A DNA stretch of 64,000 nt from NCBI GenBank assembly GCA_963703165.1, contig OY969798.1, positions 2,666,001 to 2,730,000 of the forward strand. The letters are read 5' to 3'. This DNA is from JBQTKD01 sp963703165 (lineage in GTDB: Bacteria; Actinomycetota; Actinomycetes; Sporichthyales; Sporichthyaceae). The stretch's first letter is position 1. Each line of letters opens with the position of its first letter. The translations under genes and the position numbers were made by a program. The notes beneath the pieces were generated by a model. It ran no database searches. It worked only from the letters and a program-made list of their open reading frames with translations, and was not told the origin of the DNA. This document shows, piece by piece, positions 1-8,718 of the stretch.

Positions 1-436
1 TCGGTCCGCAGGCCACCGAGTTGGCCGCGCGCATCGGCGACGGTTACTGCCAGACGAGCCCGGACGCCGACCTGGTCAAGCTGTACCGCGACTCGGGCGG
101 CAAGGGCCCGACGCAGGCCGGCTTAAAGGTCTGCTGGGCGCCGTCCGAAAGGAGGGCGCTCAGATCGCGCACCGGGTCTGGGGCAACTCCCTGCTCAGCG
201 GCCAACTGGCGCAGACGATGCCGCGGCCGCAGGACTTCGAGGCGGCGACCGAGCCGATCACCGTCGATGCCGCAGCGGAGAAGTTCGCCTGCGGACCGGG
301 CCCCAAGGCGCACATCAAGGCCGCGCAGGCCTACCTCGACGCAGGCTTCGACCAGCTCTACGTGTCCCAGATCGGTGGCCACCACGAGGAGTTCTTCCGC
401 ATGTGGTGCGCCGACGTCCTGCCGGCGTTGCGCTGA
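1..436 (+). pseudogene. LLM-class F420-dependent oxidoreductase, C-terminal part, frameshifted
   Basis: This is the C-terminal part of a luciferase-like (LLM) F420-dependent oxidoreductase of the G6P-dehydrogenase-like type; the 5' end lies outside the window. The first frame reads GPQATELAARIGDGYCQTSP and then TQAGLKVCWAPSE. The family reading continues one frame over as IAHRVWGNSLLSGQLAQTMP and ends with YVSQIGGHHEEFFRMWCADV just before a stop at 434-436. The two halves join if one A is missing from the A-run at 148-150, which would give APSEKEGAQIAHR. It is either a true -1 frameshift pseudogene or an assembly error in a homopolymer. The family reduces or oxidises substrates with cofactor F420; the substrate is unknown here. 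Confidence 0.8.
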
Positions 437-593
437 GAGGATCGCCGCGGCCCGCGGACAAACTCGCCCCAATCACCGCCGAATACGGCGATCCGCCCGT
501 GACCTGCGCACGTCTTGTGCGGAACCCTCAATCCCAAGATCCAACGGGCGTATCGTCCCGAGCCTGGGCATACATCCGGAGGTGGGGGACGGC

Positions 594-1928
594 ATGGCGG
601 GGCAGCACCGCAAGGCGCGCCCTCGGCATCGCAAGGCGCACCCCAAGCGGTTGTGGGTCGGGGCCGGCGCGGCGGCGCTCGTCGTGGTGGTCGCGGGCAC
701 GGGCACCGCGGCACCGCTGCCGTCGGGCGAGGAGCCGGGGATGCCCTCGGCGTCGCCCTCTTCAACCCCTACACCGATGCCGTCGGCGGATCCGCTCGTC
801 CCGACGTTGGTCGGGCGGGCGTTCCTCTCCGCGACCGCGTACCAGTCAGGTCCGCCCGCAGGAGCCTTCGTGGCCGGTGGCAACGGCGTCACGCCGCCCT
901 TCCCCGGCCAACCGTTGCCCGGATTCTCCGCGCTGGTGGACGCGGGCGACGGCAACTTCTGGGGACTCCCGGACAACGGGTTCACCCAGCGGGCCGCCTC
1001 GTCGGACTTTCTTCTGCGGATCTACCGGATCCAACCGGAGTTCCGCGGCCCCGACGGTGGCGCCGGAACCGTGATGGTGAAGGGCTTTCTCCAGCTGAGT
1101 GACCCCGACGGGCATATCCCGTTCCCACTGGCCCGCCCGGACAGGGTGCTCACCGGTGCCGACCTGGATCCCGAATCGCTGCGTCTGCTGCCTGACGGCA
1201 GTTTCTGGATCGGTGACGAGTACGGCCCATATCTGGTGCACGTCGACCCCAACGGCAGGGTGCTGTCGCCGCCGGTCTCCTTGCCCGGAGCGACGTCGCC
1301 GGAGAACCCGCAACTCCCCGACGCCAACGCGGCCACCCTGCCGCGCAGCCGTGGGTTCGAGGCCCTTGCCCTTGCCCCCAATGGCTACCAGCTCTACGTG
1401 ATGCTCGAAGGGGCGCTGCGAGGCGAAGGTGATCCGCGGCGGCGTGTGCTCCGGCAGCTCGACGTCCGCACCGGGCAGTTCACCGCTCTGAGTTGGAATT
1501 ACGCCGTCGACGCGGAGTTCCCCGGGGCGATGGTCGCCGATCTCACCGCCGTGGGCGATCAACGCTTCGTGTTGATCGAGCGGGACAACGGACAGGGCGC
1601 AGAGGCGCGGCACAAGAAGATCTATCTGATCGACCTGCGCGAGTACGACGCCCAGGGCTACGTGCGCAAGGAACTGATCGTCGACCTGCTGCAGATCTCC
1701 GACCCCGCCGGCATCTCGATGCCCGCTCGTCCGGGCGAGTTCGGCGTCGGCCCGGTGTTCTCCTACCCGTTGGTCTCCGTGGAGAGCCTCGAGGTGCTGT
1801 CGGACAACCGGTTGCTGATCGCCAACGACAACAACTTCCCGAACAACGACGGCCGGTGGGTGAACCGCGACCGCCCCGACGACATCGAGTTGATCGTGGT
1901 CCACGCACCGGCCCTGGGTCGTCGCTGA
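594..1928 (+). CDS. Secreted esterase-like phytase-family protein
   Basis: A 444-residue protein with a basic N-terminus, one hydrophobic export segment (about residues 20-40, VGAGAAALVVVVAGTGTAA) and a Pro/Ser/Thr-rich linker. After that comes a beta-propeller-like domain of the 'esterase-like activity of phytase' family, with GLPDNGF, FWIGDEYGPYL, RGFEALALAPNG and an SVESLEVL...NDNNFP block near the end. Family members are extracytoplasmic and proposed to hydrolyse phosphoesters, but substrates are poorly known. The ATG at 594 is chosen because a GGAGG motif sits about 11 bases upstream; an in-frame GTG at 582 is a weaker alternative. The same frame is open far upstream, but that stretch encodes the oxidoreductase remnant. 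No partner gene is evident. Confidence 0.8.
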   Translation: MAGQHRKARPRHRKAHPKRLWVGAGAAALVVVVAGTGTAAPLPSGEEPGMPSASPSSTPTPMPSADPLVPTLVGRAFLSATAYQSGPPAGAFVAGGNGVTPPFPGQPLPGFSALVDAGDGNFWGLPDNGFTQRAASSDFLLRIYRIQPEFRGPDGGAGTVMVKGFLQLSDPDGHIPFPLARPDRVLTGADLDPESLRLLPDGSFWIGDEYGPYLVHVDPNGRVLSPPVSLPGATSPENPQLPDANAATLPRSRGFEALALAPNGYQLYVMLEGALRGEGDPRRRVLRQLDVRTGQFTALSWNYAVDAEFPGAMVADLTAVGDQRFVLIERDNGQGAEARHKKIYLIDLREYDAQGYVRKELIVDLLQISDPAGISMPARPGEFGVGPVFSYPLVSVESLEVLSDNRLLIANDNNFPNNDGRWVNRDRPDDIELIVVHAPALGRR

Positions 1929-1932
1929 ACCC

Positions 1933-3117
1933 TCAGGGGTGCAGGACGACCTTGCGGCAGTTGTCCTGCTTGCTCTGGAAGATCTCGTAACCCAACGGGG
2001 CATCGGCCAACGCGAGGCGATGGGTCGCCAACGTCTGCGTGCCGAGCGGGTCGGCGTCGTCGAGCACGAGTGGCATGAGGTCGTCGATCCAACGCTTGAC
2101 GTGGCACTGGCCCATGCGGATGGTGACGCCGCGGTCGAACATCTCCATCATCGGCATCGGGTCCCGCTCGCCGCCGTAGACGCCGCTGATCGACACCGTT
2201 CCGCCGCGGCGGACGGCCTTCATCGCCGTGTGCAGCGCGCCGAGGCGGTCGATGCCGATCTTGTCCATGGCGGGCTTGGCGATGGCGTCGGGCAGGTGGC
2301 CGACGACCGCATGGGTGGCAGCGGCCAGCCCGGAGTGATCGGACTCCATGCCGACGGCATCGATCACGGAGTCGGGACCGCGGCCGTCGGTCAGCTCCAG
2401 CAGCGCGGTGGCGGCGTCCTCCACCGCCGCGGAATCCAGTACCTCCCCACCGAAGGCCACGGCCTCCAGTCGTCGGTCCTCGACCGGGTCGACACCGATC
2501 ACACGAGCGGCGCCCTGATGCAAGGCGATCCGGGCGCACATCTGGCCGATCGGCCCGAGGCCCAGGACCGCGACCGTGCCGCCCTTGGGCACATCGGCGA
2601 AGGCCACGGCCTGCCATGCGGTCGGCAGGACGTCGGACAGGTACAGGAAGCGCTCGTCGGGCGGACCGTCGGGCACCTTGATCGGGCCGAAGTGCGCCTG
2701 CGGGACGCGGAGGTACTCGGCTTGCCCGCCGGGTACTGACCCGTAGAGCTCGGTGTAGCCGAACAGGCTGGCGCCCTTACCGGTAGTGCGGTTCTGGGTG
2801 GTCTCGCACTGCGCGAACAACTGCCGTTCGCACATCCAGCAGTGTCCGCAGGAGATGTTGAACGGGATCACCACGCGGTCGCCCGGCCGGATGTGCGTGA
2901 CGTCGGCCCCGACCTCCTCGACGATGCCCATGGGTTCGTGGCCCAGGACGTCACCGGGGGACAGGAATGGGCCGAGAGGCTCGTAGAGATGCAGATCGGA
3001 GCCGCAGATGGCGGTCGAGGTGACCTTGATGATCGCGTCGGTGGGTTCCTGGATACGCGGATCAGGAACCTCGGTCACCTGAACGTCGCGGCGGCCCTGC
3101 CAGGTCAGTGCTTTCAT
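1933..3117 (-). CDS. Zinc-dependent alcohol dehydrogenase (formaldehyde dehydrogenase-like MDR)
   Basis: A 394-residue medium-chain dehydrogenase. The GroES-like catalytic domain carries the zinc ligands in CGSDLHLY, GHEPMGIVEEVG and the structural-zinc loop ISCGHCWMCERQLFAQC. The Rossmann domain has VAVLGLGPIGQMCARIA. The long insert after the structural zinc resembles glutathione-independent formaldehyde dehydrogenases and related threonine/sorbitol dehydrogenase-like enzymes; NAD(P) oxidation of an alcohol or aldehyde hydrate is expected. The start is the ATG at 3117, preceded by a strong AAGGAGG on the minus strand; the open frame extends 36 codons further upstream without family similarity. 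The epimerase gene lies 11 bp upstream, so the two are probably co-transcribed. Confidence 0.88.
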   Translation of the reverse strand: MKALTWQGRRDVQVTEVPDPRIQEPTDAIIKVTSTAICGSDLHLYEPLGPFLSPGDVLGHEPMGIVEEVGADVTHIRPGDRVVIPFNISCGHCWMCERQLFAQCETTQNRTTGKGASLFGYTELYGSVPGGQAEYLRVPQAHFGPIKVPDGPPDERFLYLSDVLPTAWQAVAFADVPKGGTVAVLGLGPIGQMCARIALHQGAARVIGVDPVEDRRLEAVAFGGEVLDSAAVEDAATALLELTDGRGPDSVIDAVGMESDHSGLAAATHAVVGHLPDAIAKPAMDKIGIDRLGALHTAMKAVRRGGTVSISGVYGGERDPMPMMEMFDRGVTIRMGQCHVKRWIDDLMPLVLDDADPLGTQTLATHRLALADAPLGYEIFQSKQDNCRKVVLHP

Positions 3118-3128
3118 GCGGATCCTCC

Positions 3129-4133
3129 TTAGCTGGTGAGGGCGGGGCTCGGCCCGCTCGTTCCGTCGGCCATGGCCTCGATCAGTTCGTTCGCAGCCTC
3201 GCCGGAGGAATGCAACGGACGCCAATCAAGGACTCGACGAGCTCGGGCCGTGTCCAAGGTGGGCAGGCGCATGGCGACGTCGAACCAGCCCTGATCGATC
3301 GGGATCAGACGGGCCGCCCCGGCGACACCGACCAGCGTGCGTACCGGTGCCGGCGGCACCTCGATCGCTTTCGCGTGCATGGCTGCTGCCAGGCCGTGCC
3401 CGTCGAGGATGTCCGCGGCCAAGTTGAACGCTCCGAGCGCACGGCGTTCCAGCGCGCGGCAGATGGCGTCGGCAACGTCGGCGGCGTGCACGAACTGCAG
3501 CGTGAGACCGCGCGGGACCGGCAGGATCGGCAGCCAACGGCGCGCGGCGCGCACCGCGAACGGCGGGGCGATCCGGCCCAGGAAGTACTCGGCGATCTCC
3601 GCAGCCGCGGCGCGCTGCGTGACGATCGTGGGGCGCATCCGGGCGACGGCGACGTCGGGGTTCTGCCGCATCCAGTCGTCGAGCATCCCCTCGACGTGCA
3701 CCTTCTGTCGGCTGTATTCCGAGGTCGGGATGCCGGTGGTCGTCCAGGACTCGCCGACGGGGCCGACAGAAGGGGCGTAGACCGCGGAGGACGACACGTG
3801 GACGAACTGCTCGATGTGGTTCGCGGTCATCGCTCCCATCACGGCGCGAGAGCCCCCGAGATTGACCTTCCGCATCTGATCCGTGCCCCCCTGGATCACC
3901 CAGGCCAGATGGACCACGGCGTCGACCCCGGCCAACGCGTCGACCAGCAACGGTTCGACGTCCGGCGAGGAGAGATCGGCGGTGTGCCACGTCACCTTGT
4001 CGTACGGCGGCACTGGGTCCGGCGGGCGCCGGCAGATGCCGACGACGTGATGTCCATGGTCGGTCAGCGCGCGCACCAGGGCGGTTCCGAGGTTGCCCGA
4101 CGCGCCTGTCACAGCAACTTTCAGTGCAGTCAT
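3129..4133 (-). CDS. NAD-dependent epimerase/dehydratase (extended SDR)
   Basis: A 334-residue extended short-chain dehydrogenase. The N-terminal NAD(P) site reads VAVTGASGNLGTALV. The acidic AVVHLAW segment, a Ser-rich strand (FVHVSSSAVYAP) and the catalytic pair in YSRQKVHVE (Y-x3-K) follow in the expected order. The substrate-binding C-terminal half is variable and does not allow a substrate to be named; NDP-sugar epimerases and steroid dehydrogenase-like reductases are both possible. It is the first gene of a minus-strand pair with the zinc alcohol dehydrogenase. The pair is divergent from the hemerythrin-like/esterase fusion, leaving about 117 bp for both promoters. Confidence 0.82.
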   Translation of the reverse strand: MTALKVAVTGASGNLGTALVRALTDHGHHVVGICRRPPDPVPPYDKVTWHTADLSSPDVEPLLVDALAGVDAVVHLAWVIQGGTDQMRKVNLGGSRAVMGAMTANHIEQFVHVSSSAVYAPSVGPVGESWTTTGIPTSEYSRQKVHVEGMLDDWMRQNPDVAVARMRPTIVTQRAAAAEIAEYFLGRIAPPFAVRAARRWLPILPVPRGLTLQFVHAADVADAICRALERRALGAFNLAADILDGHGLAAAMHAKAIEVPPAPVRTLVGVAGAARLIPIDQGWFDVAMRLPTLDTARARRVLDWRPLHSSGEAANELIEAMADGTSGPSPALTS

Positions 4134-4250
4134 CCCCCACCGCTACCCCCGCGTTCGGGCAAGAACCACGCCGCGCCCGGGTATCCCTGTCGTCACCGGG
4201 TACGACCTCAGTAGCCGAAAAGCACTCCCGACCGATCGAGGAGGCCCGCC

Positions 4251-5726
4251 GTGCCGCTCGCCCACGCCACCCTGCCCGGGGATCTGGACAACCTCCTGGC
4301 CGACGACCACGCGGTGGTCGAGCGCCGCTTTCAGCATCTGGAGGCCGGACGTGGTGACCGGCGCACCCAGGTGGACCAGATCGTGTTTGAACTCGCCCTG
4401 CACACCGACGCCAAGGGGCGGGTGCTGTATCCGGCGATGGCTGCCGCGGGCCTGGAAGCCGTGGGCGCCCTCGAACGTGAGCAGGACCTCGCGGCCGAGC
4501 AGTTGCTCACTTCCCTGACGGAGCGTCAGCCAGGCGACGAGCTGTTCGAACGATCGCTCACCGAACTCATCAGCGCGACCAGGGACCAGAGCCTGCAGGA
4601 AGTCGAGCACCACCTCCCGAAGCTGCGCGACACCGTCGGCGCGCCGAGCATGGCCGATCTCGGTGAGGCCTACGTCGCCGCCAAGCGAGCCGCGCCGAGA
4701 CGCAACAAGCACGTGGCCACCGACGCCTCGGGCACCCTGGACCCGCAGGCACAGCGCCTGCTCGACGCGCTGGCCGCGCTCGGACCGCAGCCCCCCGAGA
4801 TCCTTATCCCCGAGCAGGCACGCAAGCAACCGACCCTCGTCGACGCGGTGGCCCGGATCCTCACCGAGGACGGCCGCTCCGTCGAGCCGGAGCCGGTCGG
4901 TCGGGTGCAGGACGTGAAGGTCCCCGGGCCCGACGACACCGACCTGGGCGTGCGGATCTACTACCCGTCGCCCGATCGGATCGATGACCACGGCGACCCG
5001 ACCCCGATCATCTACTGGATCCACGGCGGCGGCTGGGTGCTCTTCGACGTGGACACGTACGACGCCTCATGCCGCGGGCTGGCGAACAAGGCAGGGGCCG
5101 TGGTCGTCTCGCCGGACTACCGCAAGGCACCCGAACACGTCTTCCCCGCAGCGCACGACGACGTGCTGGCCGGCTACCGCTGGCTGCGTGACAACGCGGA
5201 GACCCTCGGCGGGCATCCGGGCCGGATCGCGATCGGCGGGGAGTCCGTCGGTGGTGGGATGGCGGCCGCGACGTGCTGGTCGTTGCACCGCGAGGGAGAG
5301 GCGCTGCCGGCCTCGCAGGTGCTCGTGTACCCGTTGACCACCGCGGCGCCGTTCGGCGACTCCATGATCGATGCCGCCGACGCCCGTCCGCTCAATCGCC
5401 CGCTGCTGTCGTGGATGGCGATGCACGCCTTCAAGGGTGTGCCCGACGGGGCGCTGGATCCGCGCGTCGATCCGCTGTCGATCTCGACCGATCACCTGCG
5501 GGCCATGCCGCCGACATTGATCATCTCCGACGACCGCGACGTGCTGCGCGATCAGGGCGAGGAATTCGGACGCAATCTGTTCGACGCCGGAGTCCACGTC
5601 TCGGTCCGCCGTTTCGAGGGCATGATGCACGAATTCTTCGGCGCCTCAGCGGCGCTGGACGCCGCGGAACTGGCGCAGCAGGAAGCGGCACACCACGTGC
5701 TCACGCACCTGAATCACGGGAGGTAA
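4251..5726 (+). CDS. Hemerythrin-like domain fused to an HSL-family alpha/beta hydrolase
   Basis: A 491-residue two-domain protein. Residues about 10-130 have the helical layout of the HHE cation-binding (hemerythrin-like) family, with LLADDHAVVERRF and ALHTDAKGRVLYPAM. The usual H-x3-E-E is H51-x3-K55-G56 here, and later metal ligands are also lost, so iron binding is doubtful. Residues about 225-490 are a hormone-sensitive-lipase-type esterase: oxyanion motif HGGGW (258-262), nucleophile S332 in GESVGG, probable acid D430 and H460 in MMHEF. It should hydrolyse a carboxylic ester. The GTG start follows GGAGG in the sequence ggaggcccgccGTG. A DUF5709 gene follows by 3 bp. The fusion itself is unusual. 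Confidence 0.85.
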   Translation: MPLAHATLPGDLDNLLADDHAVVERRFQHLEAGRGDRRTQVDQIVFELALHTDAKGRVLYPAMAAAGLEAVGALEREQDLAAEQLLTSLTERQPGDELFERSLTELISATRDQSLQEVEHHLPKLRDTVGAPSMADLGEAYVAAKRAAPRRNKHVATDASGTLDPQAQRLLDALAALGPQPPEILIPEQARKQPTLVDAVARILTEDGRSVEPEPVGRVQDVKVPGPDDTDLGVRIYYPSPDRIDDHGDPTPIIYWIHGGGWVLFDVDTYDASCRGLANKAGAVVVSPDYRKAPEHVFPAAHDDVLAGYRWLRDNAETLGGHPGRIAIGGESVGGGMAAATCWSLHREGEALPASQVLVYPLTTAAPFGDSMIDAADARPLNRPLLSWMAMHAFKGVPDGALDPRVDPLSISTDHLRAMPPTLIISDDRDVLRDQGEEFGRNLFDAGVHVSVRRFEGMMHEFFGASAALDAAELAQQEAAHHVLTHLNHGR

Positions 5727-5729
5727 CGC

Positions 5730-6149
5730 ATGTCCTCGCCGACCGAGGGGAACGAGAATTACCATGGTTACAGCGTCGACACCGAGGACCAGCCGCAGAA
5801 GTTCGGGGACTCGCTCACCGAGAATCGGGGGCTGGACGAGCCGTTGGACGAGGGCTACTCGCCGCCGGAGCGATGGTCGGCTGGTCAGCGATATGGCAAC
5901 ACCGAGGCCGAAGAGGCCGAGGGCGAGTCGCTGACGCAGCGACTGCGCCAGGAGGAACCCGACGAGGGAATCCCTGACCCCCGCGCGGAATCCGTCGGCG
6001 GGGAGGTCGGGCGCGAGCGCGCCGGACGGCTCGTCGAGGACGACGCCGGGACGCGCACCGACACCGAGAGCGACATGGTCGCGGAGGACGTCGGTATCGA
6101 CGGTGCAGGTGCCTCGGCCGAGGAGGCCGCGGTCCACATCATCGAGTGA
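5730..6149 (+). CDS. DUF5709-type acidic hypothetical protein
   Basis: A 139-residue, strongly acidic and hydrophilic protein without a signal peptide or membrane segment. It begins MSSPTEGNENYHGYSVDTED and contains the actinobacterial DUF5709 features: an N-terminal LDEPLDEGYSPPERW segment, then SLTQRLRQEEPD, then an alternating Asp/Gly/Val region ending GASAEEAAVHIIE. The function of the family is unknown; its composition suggests an intrinsically disordered cytoplasmic protein. It starts 3 bp after the esterase fusion and is almost certainly its operon partner. Confidence 0.75.
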   Translation: MSSPTEGNENYHGYSVDTEDQPQKFGDSLTENRGLDEPLDEGYSPPERWSAGQRYGNTEAEEAEGESLTQRLRQEEPDEGIPDPRAESVGGEVGRERAGRLVEDDAGTRTDTESDMVAEDVGIDGAGASAEEAAVHIIE

Positions 6150-6332
6150 CCGCGACCTACGGCAGATCAGGCTGCGGGGGGACCGGGCTCGGCGGTGGGG
6201 GATCGATGCCAGGCCCCGGCACCGGTGGTGTCGGGGCTGGTGGGGTCGGATCCGGCCCGGGCGAGGGGTCGGGGGTGGGGGACAGGGGGCCTGGCTCAGG
6301 AGTTTGGGTCATGACGACGGCCTACCCATACC
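6150..6332 (+). other. Convergent intergenic G-tract with quadruplex potential
   Basis: This 183-bp stretch lies between two convergent genes. The plus strand carries at least nine runs of three or more G. The densest part, 6265-6289, is four runs of four to five G separated by TC, T and ACA, a textbook intramolecular quadruplex pattern. It would be in the 3' untranslated RNA of the DUF5709 gene, or in the template strand of the GH65 gene. A glycine-rich reading frame crosses the region but has no protein-like character. Confidence 0.6.
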
Positions 6333-8687
6333 TCAGCGACGATGCACCGGTTGCCGACCGGCAGGTTGCTGCGGCGCGGGCAGGTCGGGCGCCGTGGGCA
6401 GCGGCAGCGCCACTTCTTGATCCGGTGTCAGCTGCACGAGTTCGCCGTGATGGCGGATCTGCAGCGGCGTCGAGGTCTCGACGAGAAGATAGCTCGCCTC
6501 GTCGGGCCGGATCTGCACCTGCAGACGCGCGCCCCGGTATCGCATCGCGAAGTCCAGGCCGGGCAGCGCGGCCGGGAGCCGAGGCGCGAAGCTGAGTTCC
6601 CCGCCGTGGTCGCGCATCCCGCCGAACCCGGCCACGAGTGCGGTCCAGGTCCCGGCCAGGGCGGCCAGGTGCACGCCCTGATCGGTGTTCTCGGCCAGGT
6701 TGTGCAGATCGATCAGGGCGGTCTCCACCGTGTAGGACAACGCCAGGTCCAGATGCCCGACCTCGGCGGCCAGCACAGCCTGCGTCGCCGCCGACAGGGA
6801 GGAGTCCCGCACGGTGATCGCCTCGTAGTACTCGAAGTTGCGCCGTTTCTCCTCCGGGGTGAAGGCGTCCCCGCGCAGGTGCATCGCGAGTACGAGGTCG
6901 GCCTGCTTCACGACCTGGTACCGGTACAGCTGGACGTAGGGCATGGACAGCATCAATGGGTAGTTGTCCGGGCCCAACGTCTCGAAGTCCAGCCGTGCGT
7001 ACCGGGTGAAGTTCTCCGACTGAGGGTGGATCTGCAGCTGCTCGTCGTAAGGGATGTACATCGCCGCCGCGGCACCGCGCCAGGCGGCGATCTCCTCCAG
7101 GTCGACGGCCAGGGCGCTCGCCTGCCGCGGGTGTCGTTCGCACACGTCGGCGGCGGCAGCCAGATTCTGCTGAGCCATCAGATTCGTGTAGACGTTGTTG
7201 TCGGCGACCGCGCTGTACTCGTCGGGTCCGGTCACGCCGTCGATGCGGAAGCTCCCCGGTGCCTCGGGCACGTGATGGCCGAGAGAACGCCACAGCCGAG
7301 CCGTCTCCACCAACAGCGGCACGCCCACCTCGCGCTCGAACGTCTCGTCGCCGGTGATCTGCGCATGGCGCAGCGCCGCTGCGGCGACGTCGGCGTTGAT
7401 ATGAAACGCGGCAGTGCCTGCCGGCCAGTACGCCGAGCACTCGGCGCCGGTGATGGTCCGCCACGCGAACGCGGCACCGTCCAGTCCCAGCGCGACGGCG
7501 CGTTCCCGGCCGATCGGGAGGGTCTCCGCGCGCCAGCGCAACGCGTCGGCCGCGGCCTCCGGGGCGGTGTAGGACAGCACGGGCAGCACGAACGTGTCGG
7601 TGTCCCAGAAGCAGTGGCCGTCGTATCCGGTGCCGGTCAGTCCCTTCGCGCCGATCGGACGCCGCTCCGCGCGGGCACTGGCCTGCAGCACGTGGAACAG
7701 CGCGAAGCGCACGGCCTGCTGCAGTTCCTCGTCGCCGTGCACGGTCACGTCGGCGTGGGCCCAGAAGTCGTCGAGGTACTCGACCTGCTCGGCCAGCAGG
7801 CCGTCCCACCCGGTGTCGCGGGCCGCGACGAGCGCGGCCGCGGCCTGATCACGCAAGGCGGGCAGCGATCGCACCCCGGACCAGCCGTAGGCCAGGTACT
7901 TCGTCAGCTCGAGCTGCCCGCCGGGCTCCAGGCGGGTGCTGATCGTCACCCGGCCCAGATCCCCCACGGCCTCGGTGCGGGTGTCGCACTTCCCGGGGCA
8001 CCCGAGTTCGTGATCCATCGCCGAGGCGACGCGGAGGCCGGACATCCGGGTCCGGTGCACGAGCCCGACCTCCAGGCCCGAGTGCTGCGCGTCCTCGGCG
8101 AGGAACGGTGCGGCCAGATCACCGGCGACCCGCGGGTCGTCCGATGCGGGCGGCAGCGCCTCGTTGGCGACCAGTTCGGATTGCAGGACGATGCGGACCG
8201 GGTTGTTCAGCGACTCGATGCTCAACCGGATCCCGGCGACGGCGCGTTGGGTCAAGGAGACGATGCGGGTGCTGCGCAGGCGGATCGCATCACCGGCGGG
8301 AGAGCACCACTCGACCTCGCGCTCCAGAATCCCCGCTCGCAGATCGAGCCGGCGCGTGTGCGACCGCAGCTCCCCGTACCGAACGTCGAACGGTTCGTCG
8401 TCGACGAGGATCCGGATGATCTTGCCGTTCGGGACGTCGACGAGGGCCTCGCCGGACTCGGGATAGCCATACCCCGCCTCCGCGTACGGCAGGGTGCGCT
8501 TCTCGTGCAGGGAGTTCAGATAGCTGCCGGGGGTGCCGTGCGGCTCACCCTCGTCAAGGTTCCCGCGCAGGCCGATATGCCCGTTGGACAACGCGAACAA
8601 CGACTCGGAATGCCCGAGCAGGCCCAGATCCAGCCGGGTCTCGCGCAGGCACCAGGGTTCGACGGGGAAGACGTCGTCGGAGGGCAA
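6333..8687 (-). CDS. Glycoside hydrolase family 65 phosphorylase (maltose/trehalose/kojibiose-type)
   Basis: A 784-residue GH65 protein covering the whole family length. The N-terminal beta-sandwich includes LFALSNGHIGLRGNLDEG. The (alpha/alpha)6 barrel contains GTGYDGHCFWDTDTFVLP and the catalytic acid in DGVTGPDEYSAVADNNVYTN. Such enzymes phosphorolyse alpha-linked glucose disaccharides to beta-glucose 1-phosphate and glucose in the cytoplasm. The exact disaccharide cannot be read from the motifs. The only sensible start is a TTG at 8687 with a GAAAGG-like ribosome site. The beta-phosphoglucomutase-like gene lies 31 bp upstream, which supports a phosphorylase rather than a hydrolase role because the mutase would consume the beta-glucose 1-phosphate. 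Confidence 0.88.
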   Translation of the reverse strand: MPSDDVFPVEPWCLRETRLDLGLLGHSESLFALSNGHIGLRGNLDEGEPHGTPGSYLNSLHEKRTLPYAEAGYGYPESGEALVDVPNGKIIRILVDDEPFDVRYGELRSHTRRLDLRAGILEREVEWCSPAGDAIRLRSTRIVSLTQRAVAGIRLSIESLNNPVRIVLQSELVANEALPPASDDPRVAGDLAAPFLAEDAQHSGLEVGLVHRTRMSGLRVASAMDHELGCPGKCDTRTEAVGDLGRVTISTRLEPGGQLELTKYLAYGWSGVRSLPALRDQAAAALVAARDTGWDGLLAEQVEYLDDFWAHADVTVHGDEELQQAVRFALFHVLQASARAERRPIGAKGLTGTGYDGHCFWDTDTFVLPVLSYTAPEAAADALRWRAETLPIGRERAVALGLDGAAFAWRTITGAECSAYWPAGTAAFHINADVAAAALRHAQITGDETFEREVGVPLLVETARLWRSLGHHVPEAPGSFRIDGVTGPDEYSAVADNNVYTNLMAQQNLAAAADVCERHPRQASALAVDLEEIAAWRGAAAAMYIPYDEQLQIHPQSENFTRYARLDFETLGPDNYPLMLSMPYVQLYRYQVVKQADLVLAMHLRGDAFTPEEKRRNFEYYEAITVRDSSLSAATQAVLAAEVGHLDLALSYTVETALIDLHNLAENTDQGVHLAALAGTWTALVAGFGGMRDHGGELSFAPRLPAALPGLDFAMRYRGARLQVQIRPDEASYLLVETSTPLQIRHHGELVQLTPDQEVALPLPTAPDLPAPQQPAGRQPVHRR

Positions 8688-8718
8688 GGGCGGTGCCTTT
8701 CGAAGGAGTGACGGAAGG

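Noticed and set aside
6146..6595. Glycine-rich frame overlapping the DUF5709 stop by GTGA
   Set aside because: The glycines come from the G-tracts, and the frame continues antisense into GH65. Better explained as a quadruplex-rich intergenic region.
6342..8711. A 789-codon frame opposite the GH65 gene
   Set aside because: Its composition (Val/Gln/Arg/His-rich) is the usual mirror image of a GC-rich gene; the opposite strand has full GH65 motifs.
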